A stretch of 64,000 nucleotides of DNA from Novosphingobium huizhouense. GTDB lineage: Bacteria; Pseudomonadota; Alphaproteobacteria; Sphingomonadales; Sphingomonadaceae. Below the pieces are notes generated by a model. The model saw only the letters and a list, made by a program, of their open reading frames with translations, searched no databases and was not told the origin of the DNA. Below are positions 51,107-58,434 of the stretch, in pieces. Each line of letters starts with the position of its first letter. The stretch's first letter is position 1. Location of the stretch: assembly GCF_020179475.1 (NCBI RefSeq), contig NZ_JAILXZ010000004.1:62001-126000 (forward strand), in the 5' to 3' direction. The position numbers were made by a program, and so were the translations under genes.

Positions 51107-52474
51107 CTACTTCTTCTTGCGCTGGCGCTCAATCATCGCCCGCGCCGACATGGCGATATCCTGTGCCCGCAGCCAGTCGGGCGATCCCTTGGGCAGCCCG
51201 GCCTCGGCAGCTTCGGCGCTGCGCACCGCTTCGGGCAGCTGCAGTTCCATCAGCTGCTGCTCGGCGCTGGCAAGGCGCGCGCGCGGCGTATCGCCGCGCG
51301 CTTCGTAGACCACGCCCAGCTGGTACCAGGCGAACGGGTTCTCGCGATCGCGCGCGACCGCGTTGCGCAGCACCTTTTCGGCCTCGGAATAATTGGCCTT
51401 GTCCTCGGTCGCGAGCAGCGCGTGGCCGAAGGTGGTGGCGATCAGCGGGGCATTGTCGCTCAGCTGCGTCGCCCGCCGCAACGGGGCGAGCGCCTCGGAC
51501 GGCTTGCCCGATTCGAGCAGGATCTGGCCCTTGAGTTCCAGCGCGTAAGGGTCGTCGGGGCTCTGCTTCAGCAAGGCGTCGGTTTCGGCCAGCGCCTTGT
51601 CCATGAACGCCTCCTTGTGGAAGGCATAGGCGCGGGCATAGTGCGCCGGGCCGTCGGTCAGGTAGTCGGGATAGGCGGTGAGCGTCGAGGCCGGCTCGGC
51701 GAGGTAGCCGTAGAGCTTGGCCTTGACTCGCAGGAAGCGCGCCTGGAGCGCCGGGTCCTCGGGCTTGTTCCAGGCCGGGTCCTTCTCGTAGGTGTCCTGC
51801 AGCGTGGTCAGGCGGTCCGAGGTCATCGGGTGGGTGCTGTAGAACTCGGCATCGGCGCTGCGGGTGAAGCCGTAGCGGAACTCCTGGCTCTGCAGCTTCT
51901 TGAAGAAGTCGAGCGAGCCGCGCCCCGAGATGCCGGCCTTCGACAGGTACTGCGCGCCGGCGGCGTCCGCGCTCGATTCCTGCGAGCGGCTGAAGGCGAG
52001 GTACTTGCCGAGCGCGGCCTGTTGCCCGGCCATGAAGATGCCCATGCCCGCATCCGCCGAGCCCGCCGCCGCCGCCGCCGCGCCGAGCAGCAGGCTGAGC
52101 AGGGTGATGCCGGTGGCGGGCTTGGACCCTGCATCGCTGATCACGTGGCCGCCGGTGATGTGGCCCAGCTCGTGCGCGATCACGCCCTGCACTTCGCTGA
52201 CATGGTCGGCCGCGCCGATCAGGCCCGAATGGATGTAGACCGCCTGGCCGCCGGCGACGAAGGCGTTGATCGTGCCGTCGTTGAGCAGGACGATGTCGAC
52301 GTTCCTGGGATCGAGGCCGGCAGCCGCGATGATCGGCGCGGACATGTCGCGGAACAGCGCCTCGGTCTCGGCATCGCGCAGCACAGCCTGCGCCGCGACC
52401 GGCTGGGCGGTCAGCGCAAGCGCGGCGAGCATGGCGACGAGGCGCGGGAGGAGCGACCTTTTCACGAGCGCCAC
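51107..52474 (-). CDS. M48-family metalloprotease with TPR repeats, BepA-like
   Basis: The 455-residue protein has a signal peptide (LLPRLVAMLAALALTAQPVAAQA). The zinc motif HELGH gives H101, E102 and H105, with the third ligand probably E167 in SQESSADAAG. The C-terminal half holds TPR-like helices, for example AFWKYQ-type repeats near residues 300-430. This layout matches BepA/YfgC, a periplasmic protease and chaperone for outer-membrane protein and lipopolysaccharide assembly. The start is a GTG at 52474 or at 52465; no ATG fits the signal peptide. It is the first gene of the cluster with the DsbA-like and PDZ/M48-like genes. Confidence 0.9.
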   Translation of the reverse strand: MALVKRSLLPRLVAMLAALALTAQPVAAQAVLRDAETEALFRDMSAPIIAAAGLDPRNVDIVLLNDGTINAFVAGGQAVYIHSGLIGAADHVSEVQGVIAHELGHITGGHVISDAGSKPATGITLLSLLLGAAAAAAGSADAGMGIFMAGQQAALGKYLAFSRSQESSADAAGAQYLSKAGISGRGSLDFFKKLQSQEFRYGFTRSADAEFYSTHPMTSDRLTTLQDTYEKDPAWNKPEDPALQARFLRVKAKLYGYLAEPASTLTAYPDYLTDGPAHYARAYAFHKEAFMDKALAETDALLKQSPDDPYALELKGQILLESGKPSEALAPLRRATQLSDNAPLIATTFGHALLATEDKANYSEAEKVLRNAVARDRENPFAWYQLGVVYEARGDTPRARLASAEQQLMELQLPEAVRSAEAAEAGLPKGSPDWLRAQDIAMSARAMIERQRKKK

Positions 52475-52475
52475 G

Positions 52476-53480
52476 CTAGCGACCCGGCGCCTGAACCGCA
52501 GGTGAAGCGGCAGATGATGCAGCAGGTGAAGGACCCGGGCGCGTCACCTGGGCAAGGAAGCCGGTAACCGCATCGAGCGCGCGCGGATCGCGGCTGAACG
52601 GGCGCGCGAAAGCCATGATCATGCCTTCGTGGCTCACGTCCTTGAGAAGCACCGCGTGGGTCGGCGCGCCCGCGGCGGTGAGAGCGCGGGCGAGCGCGAC
52701 CGAATTGCGCGGGCGCACGCGCGTGTCGGTGCTGCCGTGGACCAGCAGCAGCGGCGGCGCATCGCCGCGCACGTGGGCGATCGGCTGGGTGTCCTCCGGG
52801 TTCGCCGCGTGGCCGAACGCGTCGATCGTCGCCGGATCGTCGAACGGGTAGAAATCGTAGGGGCCCGACAGGCCGATCATCCCGCGCAAGGCATCGGCGG
52901 ACAGCCGCCGGTGCGCCAGCCAGCGCCGGTCGAGCGCGAGCATCGCCGCGTTGTAGGCGCCCGCCGAATGGCCCATCAGCACGATCCGGTCGGGGTCGCC
53001 GCCGCGGGCGCGGGCATGGTCCGCCACCCAGCGCAAGGCCGATGCGCCGTCTTCGAGCATCGCCGGGAAGCGCCCCTTCGGCCCGAGCCGGTATCCTGCA
53101 AGGACGACCGCATAGCCCCTGGGCGCGAGCGCGCGGGCGATGAAGCGGTAGTCGTGCGGATCGCCGCTGCGCCAGGAGCCGCCGGGGATGAACACGACGA
53201 TCGGCAGCGGCGCGCGCGCATCGGCCGGCACGAACATCTCGACCTTCTGGCTCGCGTCGTCGCCATAGCGTTCGGCCGCGACTTGGCGGATCGCGCCGTC
53301 GCCGCCGCGCAGCAGCTTGTCCGCGCTATCGAGCACGGCGACCGCGTTGGTCTCCATCGCATGGCGCAGCGCGACGAAGCCGAGCACGGCAAGGAGCAGC
53401 AGGGTGACCGCGGTCCAGCCCAGCCAGCCGATCTGGAGAATAGCCAAGCGCTTGCGATCCTGCCTGTCGCCGTCCGTCAT
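52476..53480 (-). CDS. alpha/beta hydrolase, membrane-anchored esterase-like
   Basis: The 334-residue protein has one N-terminal membrane helix (about residues 17-40), so the catalytic part is probably in the periplasm. The lid and oxyanion region is FIPGGSWRSGD. The nucleophile is S172 in MGHSAGAYN, with D in HGSTDTRVRP and H in VSHEGM. This is an esterase of the hormone-sensitive-lipase/carboxylesterase class. The start ATG at 53480 is clear. The stop lies 1 nt upstream of the start region of the M48 protease gene, so these genes may form one operon, though the products differ. The true ester substrate is unknown. Confidence 0.85.
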   Translation of the reverse strand: MTDGDRQDRKRLAILQIGWLGWTAVTLLLLAVLGFVALRHAMETNAVAVLDSADKLLRGGDGAIRQVAAERYGDDASQKVEMFVPADARAPLPIVVFIPGGSWRSGDPHDYRFIARALAPRGYAVVLAGYRLGPKGRFPAMLEDGASALRWVADHARARGGDPDRIVLMGHSAGAYNAAMLALDRRWLAHRRLSADALRGMIGLSGPYDFYPFDDPATIDAFGHAANPEDTQPIAHVRGDAPPLLLVHGSTDTRVRPRNSVALARALTAAGAPTHAVLLKDVSHEGMIMAFARPFSRDPRALDAVTGFLAQVTRPGPSPAASSAASPAVQAPGR

Positions 53481-53505
53481 GGACGAGCGCTAGCAGGGGA
53501 CGGGC

Positions 53506-54933
53506 TTATCCCACAAGCCGCCGCGCGGCGCGCTCGAACAGGGCGTGGTCCTCGGGCACTTCGCCGACCAGCGCGATGGTCCCGTCGGCAAGCCGGCGGA
53601 CCATCACCAGCGCGAATTCGGCGCCCTCGCGCGGGAGTTCGGCAAGCGGCTCGAACGGCAGCGCGCGCAAGTCGTCGGCCAGCGCCGCGTGCGGATCGCG
53701 GCGGTCGCGGCCGATCTCGTCGCGGCGCAAGCGGCGTTCGAGCGCGACCACCGCCTTGAGCCCGCCCGGCGCCTCGGAGAGGAACCGACCGAGTTCGCCG
53801 CGCCCGAGGCCGAGCCGCTGCGCGTGGCCGAGCGCGGTCGCATATTCGGTGATGCGGGTCTTGTCGTAGTCGGCGCCGAACACGAGCTTGACCAGCGGGG
53901 TCAGCGGCGCGCGCTCCTGGATCGTCAGCCCGGCTTCCTCGACCATCCGGCGATAATCGTCGGGCCGTTGCTGCGCGAGCAGCGCGAAGTCCCAGGCGCG
54001 GCCGATCGCGGCATAGAGCGCGCTACGGGTGCGGTCCTCGCTCGAATTGGCGAGCCGCGCCATCTCGCGCGCGGCGGCAAGGCATTCGGACAAGCTGGCG
54101 GGCGCCGCCGCGCCGAAGCCGGAACCCGCGTCTTCGTCGAGCGCCGGGCCGAAGGCAGGGCCGGGCAGGTCGGCGCCGGGCAGGTCGACCCCGGCGGGCG
54201 CTGTCGCATCGTCCTGCGGGAAGGCCAGGATCTCGCTGCCGAAGTCGGCGAGATCGAGCGGCGCCGGGTCGATCGCCGGCGTGACCGGGGCGAGGCTCCC
54301 CGGGCCGTCGGCCCAGTTGGCGAGCAGTTCGCTGGCGCGGCGCGCGGGCGCTGCCGGTTCGAGCGCCTGGCCGATCTCGAGCAGCAGTTCGTCGGTGACC
54401 GCCTGGTCGGCGACCTCCTTCCAGTTGATCACGCCGTAGATGTAGTCGATCGAGCTGCCGTTCGAGGTGAACGGGAGCAGGATGCCGCGGTAGAGGATCG
54501 TCGCTCCGCGCTGGTTGACGAATTCGGCCTCGAATCCGATCGGCGCCTCGTTGGCGATGATCTGCAGGTAGTGGTCGGTGATGCGCGAGAGCAGCGAGCG
54601 GCCGGGCACGTCGCTCAGCCGCTTGAGCGGCCCCTGCGTCCCGCATTCTTCGGCAAGGGTGCGGCCGAGGTAGGCGATCGCCGGGTCGTCCATGCCGCGG
54701 TCGAAGCGCAGCAGCACCGAATTGGCGGCGAAGTCGGGCAGCTTGCCGTCGAGCAGCGTGGCGACCGGCGGAAACGGCCCGTCGGTCAGCAGGCCCGCCC
54801 AGAAGTTGTAGGCGCGGACCTGCATGCGGCGCTCGTCCTGCCCGACGGCGGGCGGCGGCGGCTCGATCGGGTAATCGTCGTCCGCCAGGTCGAAGTCGCC
54901 ACGATCGCTGTCGAAGCCGCGAAAGGTATCCAT
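53506..54933 (-). CDS. PAS-like domain protein, unknown function
   Basis: The 475-residue protein has an acidic N-terminus, then a region (about residues 30-180) with the pattern of a PAS-type sensor fold: RAYNFWAGLLTDGPFP, then LLRFDRGMDDPAIAYLGRTL, FEAEFVNQRGATILYRGILL and IYGVINWKEV. This resembles the PAS_5-like domain seen in alphaproteobacterial proteins. A long acidic linker of alanines, aspartates and prolines follows (about 190-290). The C-terminal half is helical and rich in charged residues. No kinase, cyclase or DNA-binding motif is seen. The ATG at 54933 is preceded by AGGAACACCGGCGC. The neighbours do not suggest a role. Confidence 0.65.
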   Translation of the reverse strand: MDTFRGFDSDRGDFDLADDDYPIEPPPPAVGQDERRMQVRAYNFWAGLLTDGPFPPVATLLDGKLPDFAANSVLLRFDRGMDDPAIAYLGRTLAEECGTQGPLKRLSDVPGRSLLSRITDHYLQIIANEAPIGFEAEFVNQRGATILYRGILLPFTSNGSSIDYIYGVINWKEVADQAVTDELLLEIGQALEPAAPARRASELLANWADGPGSLAPVTPAIDPAPLDLADFGSEILAFPQDDATAPAGVDLPGADLPGPAFGPALDEDAGSGFGAAAPASLSECLAAAREMARLANSSEDRTRSALYAAIGRAWDFALLAQQRPDDYRRMVEEAGLTIQERAPLTPLVKLVFGADYDKTRITEYATALGHAQRLGLGRGELGRFLSEAPGGLKAVVALERRLRRDEIGRDRRDPHAALADDLRALPFEPLAELPREGAEFALVMVRRLADGTIALVGEVPEDHALFERAARRLVG

Positions 54934-55026
54934 GCGCCGGTGTTCCTGATCCAATCGGACACCCTTGTGGCGCAACGTGGTAAAAGAGTGATTAAGTTGC
55001 GCCGCGACTTTCCCGCCGGTTTCGAG

Positions 55027-55929
55027 CTAGCGCGCGGCGATCGCCTCGGCGCGCGCGATCAGCTTGCGCGCGATGTCGCGGTGGAGCAGCTCGGCCATCT
55101 TGCCGTTGACCCGCAGCGCGCCCTTTCCCGCGTTTTCGGGGGCATCGAACGCCGCCACGATCGCGCGCGCCTCGGCCAGTTCCGCTTCCGACGGGGCGAA
55201 CACGGCGTTGGCGATGTCGATCTGGCCGGGGTGGATCAGCGTCTTGCCGTCCATGCCCAAGTCGCGCGCCTGGGCGCACTCGGCCTCGAGTCGCGCCGGA
55301 TCGTCGATCGCGTTGCACACGCCGTCGAGCAGGACCAGCCCGTGGCTGCGCGCGGCCATCACCGCCTGGCTCAGCACCGGCACGAACACCGCGCGCCCCG
55401 GCGCCTGCGCCATGCCGGTCTCCTTGGCGAGATCGTTGAGCCCGAGCACGAAGCCCGCAAGCCGGGTGGTCGCGGCGCAGGCGGCGATTCGTTCGAGCGC
55501 GAGCACCGCGCGCGGCGTCTCGATCATCACCCACAGCGCGACCGAGGGGCCGTAACCCGCTGCGTCCATCGCCTGCGACAGCGCCACGACGTCGGCGTCG
55601 TCGTCGACCTTGGGCGCGAGCAGGGCGTCGAGCGGCGCCGCGGCGAGCGCGGCGAGATCGTCGTGGCCCCAGGGCGTCGCCAGCGCGTTGATCCGGCCGA
55701 CCATTCGGCGATGGCCGAAGCCGCCGCTCGCCAGCTCCGCGAGCAGGATGGCGCGCGCCTCTTCCTTGGTTTCGGGCGCGACCGCGTCTTCCAGATCGAG
55801 CGCCACCGCGTCGCAATCGAGGCCGCGCGCCTTGTCGATCGCGCGGCGGTTGCTGGCGGGCATGTAGAGCAGCGAGCGCAACGGGCGCGCGTCGGCGCTG
55901 GCGGCTTCAGTTGCTGGCGGGCTTTGCAT
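55027..55929 (-). CDS. CoA-ester lyase of the HpcH/HpaI aldolase family (CitE/malyl-CoA lyase-like)
   Basis: The 300-residue protein has the TIM-barrel motifs of HpcH/HpaI-type lyases: LYMPASNRRAIDKA, VALDLEDAVAPETKEEAR, VMIETPRAV and LGLNDLAKETG. The metal-ligand glutamate and aspartate lie in DLEDAV and VMIETP. Family members cleave citryl-, malyl- or methylmalyl-CoA-type substrates to acetyl-CoA and a keto acid; the exact substrate cannot be told. The ATG at 55929 is upstream of the end of the MFS gene, so the two overlap by 23 bp. It is the last gene of a four-gene operon. Confidence 0.88.
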   Translation of the reverse strand: MQSPPATEAASADARPLRSLLYMPASNRRAIDKARGLDCDAVALDLEDAVAPETKEEARAILLAELASGGFGHRRMVGRINALATPWGHDDLAALAAAPLDALLAPKVDDDADVVALSQAMDAAGYGPSVALWVMIETPRAVLALERIAACAATTRLAGFVLGLNDLAKETGMAQAPGRAVFVPVLSQAVMAARSHGLVLLDGVCNAIDDPARLEAECAQARDLGMDGKTLIHPGQIDIANAVFAPSEAELAEARAIVAAFDAPENAGKGALRVNGKMAELLHRDIARKLIARAEAIAAR

Positions 55930-57184
55930 GGCCTTGCGGTTCCTCCACCGAATCGATGCGTCCTTCTTCGCGGGTCGGCATAGGGGCGAGTATGCGCAGC
56001 GCAAGAGTCGCCGCAGTCCATGCGGCAGCGGCGCGCAGCGCGAAGGGCTGGCCCGCCATGTCGGCAAGGCTGCCCCAGACCCATGCGCCCAGCGCCATGC
56101 CGCCGAACGTGATCGCCTGGTAGATCGACAGGCAGCGGCCGAGGATCGCCTCGGGCGAGCGCAGCTGCATCGCGACGTTCAGGCTGGTCATCGCCGCGAC
56201 GAAGCCCGCGCCGCCGAGGAAGGCCGACGCCATCGCGTGCGGCAGGTTCTGCGCCGCCGAAATCGACAGCAGCGCGAGCGCGAAGGCGATCGTCGCCACG
56301 CTGACCACGTTTTCGCTGCCGAAGCGGCGGCGCGCCTTGCTCACCCACAGCGCGGTCACGATCGAGCCGATGCCGAAGGCGCCGAGCATCAGGCCGTAGT
56401 CGAGCTCGGTGCCATGGAGCAGTCCGCGCACGACCGTCGGCATCAGCGCCTGGAACCCGGCCACGCCGAGGCCGAAGCAGAGCCCGCGCAGCAGCACCTT
56501 GCGGATCGGCGGCGAGCTCCAGCAGAAGGCGAGGCCGACCCGGATCGAGCCGAGGATCGGCTGGCGCTGCGGCGGCGGCGCGCCCGGCTGCCAGCGCATC
56601 AGCACCACGATCATGCCGATGTAGCTGATCGCGTTGAGCGCGAAGGCGAGGCTGACGCTCCAGATCGAGATTAGCATTCCGCCGAGCGCCGGCCCGACGC
56701 TGCGGGCGAGGTTGAACGCGATCGAATTGAGCGCGATCGCCTGCGGCAGGTCCTCGCGCCCGACCTGGAGCCGTACCGAAGCCTGCCAGGCCGGGCCGTT
56801 GAGCGCGGTGCCCATGCCGACCATCAGCGTCAGCGCCAGCAGCAGCGCGGGCGTGATCCACCCGGCATAGCCGAGCGCTGCGAGCACCGCCGAGACCAGC
56901 AGCATCCCGGTCTGCGCCCAGAGCATCACCCGGCGCCGGTCGAAATTGTCGGCGATCGCCCCGGCGAAGACGCCGAGCAGCAGGATCGGTATCGTCGCCG
57001 AAGCCTGGATCAGCGCGACCAGCAGGTGGCTGCGGGTGAGGTCGGTCATCAGCCAGGCGGCGGCGACCGACTGGATCATCGAGCCGACGTTGGAAAAGAG
57101 GTTGGCGGTCCAGATCGAGCGGAACGCCGGGTAGCGGAACGGGGCCAGCGCGGTGCCGCCGCGGCGCTCGCCCGGCCCGCTCAC
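55907..57184 (-). CDS. MFS transporter, EntS-like
   Basis: The 425-residue protein has about twelve membrane segments. It resembles MFS_3 (EntS/YbdA-type) exporters: FRYPAFRSIWTANLFSNVGSM at the start, then DNFDRRRVML, the loop sequence RSVGPALGGML and IPILLLGVFAGA. EntS exports siderophores; related proteins export drugs or lipids. The start is a GTG at 57184, forming a GTGA overlap with the DUF2141 gene. A longer in-frame extension upstream overlaps that gene and has no family features. The 3' end overlaps the CoA-lyase gene by 23 bp. It sits in a four-gene operon with a sterol-desaturase-family enzyme, so export of a modified lipid or carotenoid is conceivable. Confidence 0.88.
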   Translation of the reverse strand: MSGPGERRGGTALAPFRYPAFRSIWTANLFSNVGSMIQSVAAAWLMTDLTRSHLLVALIQASATIPILLLGVFAGAIADNFDRRRVMLWAQTGMLLVSAVLAALGYAGWITPALLLALTLMVGMGTALNGPAWQASVRLQVGREDLPQAIALNSIAFNLARSVGPALGGMLISIWSVSLAFALNAISYIGMIVVLMRWQPGAPPPQRQPILGSIRVGLAFCWSSPPIRKVLLRGLCFGLGVAGFQALMPTVVRGLLHGTELDYGLMLGAFGIGSIVTALWVSKARRRFGSENVVSVATIAFALALLSISAAQNLPHAMASAFLGGAGFVAAMTSLNVAMQLRSPEAILGRCLSIYQAITFGGMALGAWVWGSLADMAGQPFALRAAAAWTAATLALRILAPMPTREEGRIDSVEEPQGHAKPASN

Positions 57185-57630
57185 AGCAGGTAGCGCACCT
57201 TGATCGCGGTGCGCAGCTGCGTGCCGCCCACCGCGAAGGCGGCGGCGCGGAAGGTCGGCGGCCCGAAGCGCACCGGGGCATCGCGCGAAAAGCCGTAGCC
57301 CTCCTTCGGGACCATCATCATCTTGTCCATCCGCCCGTTGCCGTTCTCGTCGTGGAACAGCGCCACGGCATAGCGCCCCGGCATCACGTCGTGGAAGGTC
57401 AGGGTTTCGCCGTCGTGCGCGGGAACCGTCAGGTGGAGCGCGGCCGGGTCCTTCTGGCAATCGGGAAAGGTCACCGGATCGGCGGTGAGGCAGGCCTGGA
57501 CGAACCCGCGCGCCGAACGCAGCCCGTCGACTTCGACGAGCACCGAGGTCGGCGTCGGCACCGTCGCGCCGAGCAGCGCCGGCAGCGTTCCGCCCAGCAG
57601 CAGGAGGCGGGGAGCAGGAAATGGGATCAT
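57181..57630 (-). CDS. DUF2141-family exported protein
   Basis: The 149-residue product has a signal-peptide-like start (PRLLLLGGTLPALLGATVP). The family hallmark is LFHDENGNGRMD plus VPKEGYGFSRDA; such proteins are small periplasmic proteins of unknown role. The fold is probably an all-beta, calcium-binding-like domain (DENGNGRMD resembles a calcium loop). The start ATG at 57630 overlaps the desaturase stop by 4 nt (ATGA), and its stop overlaps the MFS start (GTGA). Co-production with the desaturase and the transporter is therefore likely. Confidence 0.85.
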   Translation of the reverse strand: MIPFPAPRLLLLGGTLPALLGATVPTPTSVLVEVDGLRSARGFVQACLTADPVTFPDCQKDPAALHLTVPAHDGETLTFHDVMPGRYAVALFHDENGNGRMDKMMMVPKEGYGFSRDAPVRFGPPTFRAAAFAVGGTQLRTAIKVRYLL

Positions 57631-58370
57631 GGCGCGGAAAGCCCCTTGTCGGTGCCGCACAGGCGATCCCAGAAGCGGAAGTAGAGCCCGTAGTTGCAGC
57701 GGTATTGCTCGTGATGGCGGTGGTGGTGGCTCGCCGTTATCAGCCATTTCCCTGCGCGCGAATGAACGAGCGCGCGCGGAAACATCTCCCAGCCCATATG
57801 ATTGGTCACGCCCATCACCGTCATCACCAGCAGCACGAGGCCGAGCACGCCGACATGGATCGGCACGACGAAGACCAGCGCGGGCACCAGCAGGCCGACG
57901 ATCGCGGCCTCGACCGGGTGGAAGTTCATCGCTGCCCAGGCGGTCGGCGGGCGGCTGGCGTGGTGGATCGCGTGGATTCGGCGGAACACCGCCGGGCGGT
58001 GCATCCAGCGGTGGGTCCAGTAGAACCAGGTGTCGTGGAGGAACAGGTAGACGAGCAGCGAGAGCGGAAGCCACCACAGCGGATAGGCGGCGACATCGGT
58101 GTAGATCCTGGTCCAGCCGCGCTGCTGCCAGCCCCACGCGACGATCCCGGCGGGGAGGCCGTAGATCAGGCAGGAGACGAGGCTCCAGCCGATCTCGCTG
58201 CGCATCTGCCGGTCGAGCCCGGCGTAATGGCCCGGGCGCACTTTCGCGGTGATCGCCGCGAACAGCCCGCTGGTGGCAAGATAGCGCAAGGCCACGATCG
58301 CGCTCATCGCCAGCGCCGAAAGCGCAAGGCCGGTCCATCCGGCGGCGTCTGTCAGGGCGTGCGCTGGCAT
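57627..58370 (-). CDS. fatty-acid hydroxylase / sterol desaturase family membrane enzyme
   Basis: The 247-residue membrane protein has the histidine clusters of the di-iron fatty-acid hydroxylase superfamily: HDTWFYWTHRWMH, HAIHHAS, NHMGWE and the final SHHHRHHEQY. About five hydrophobic segments are visible. Family members hydroxylate or desaturate fatty acids, sterols, hopanoids or carotenoids at the membrane. Substrates in bacteria are often unknown; carotenoid (CrtZ-like) or lipid modification is possible. The start ATG at 58370 is inside a longer frame and is chosen because the upstream part is uncharacteristic. It is the first gene of a four-gene overlapping operon. Confidence 0.88.
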   Translation of the reverse strand: MPAHALTDAAGWTGLALSALAMSAIVALRYLATSGLFAAITAKVRPGHYAGLDRQMRSEIGWSLVSCLIYGLPAGIVAWGWQQRGWTRIYTDVAAYPLWWLPLSLLVYLFLHDTWFYWTHRWMHRPAVFRRIHAIHHASRPPTAWAAMNFHPVEAAIVGLLVPALVFVVPIHVGVLGLVLLVMTVMGVTNHMGWEMFPRALVHSRAGKWLITASHHHRHHEQYRCNYGLYFRFWDRLCGTDKGLSAP

Positions 58371-58434
58371 CGCCGCCGCTATGCCAAGGCAGTGGGGACG
58401 GGCACAAGGCCTTTCGTCCCCACGCAATCCATCG

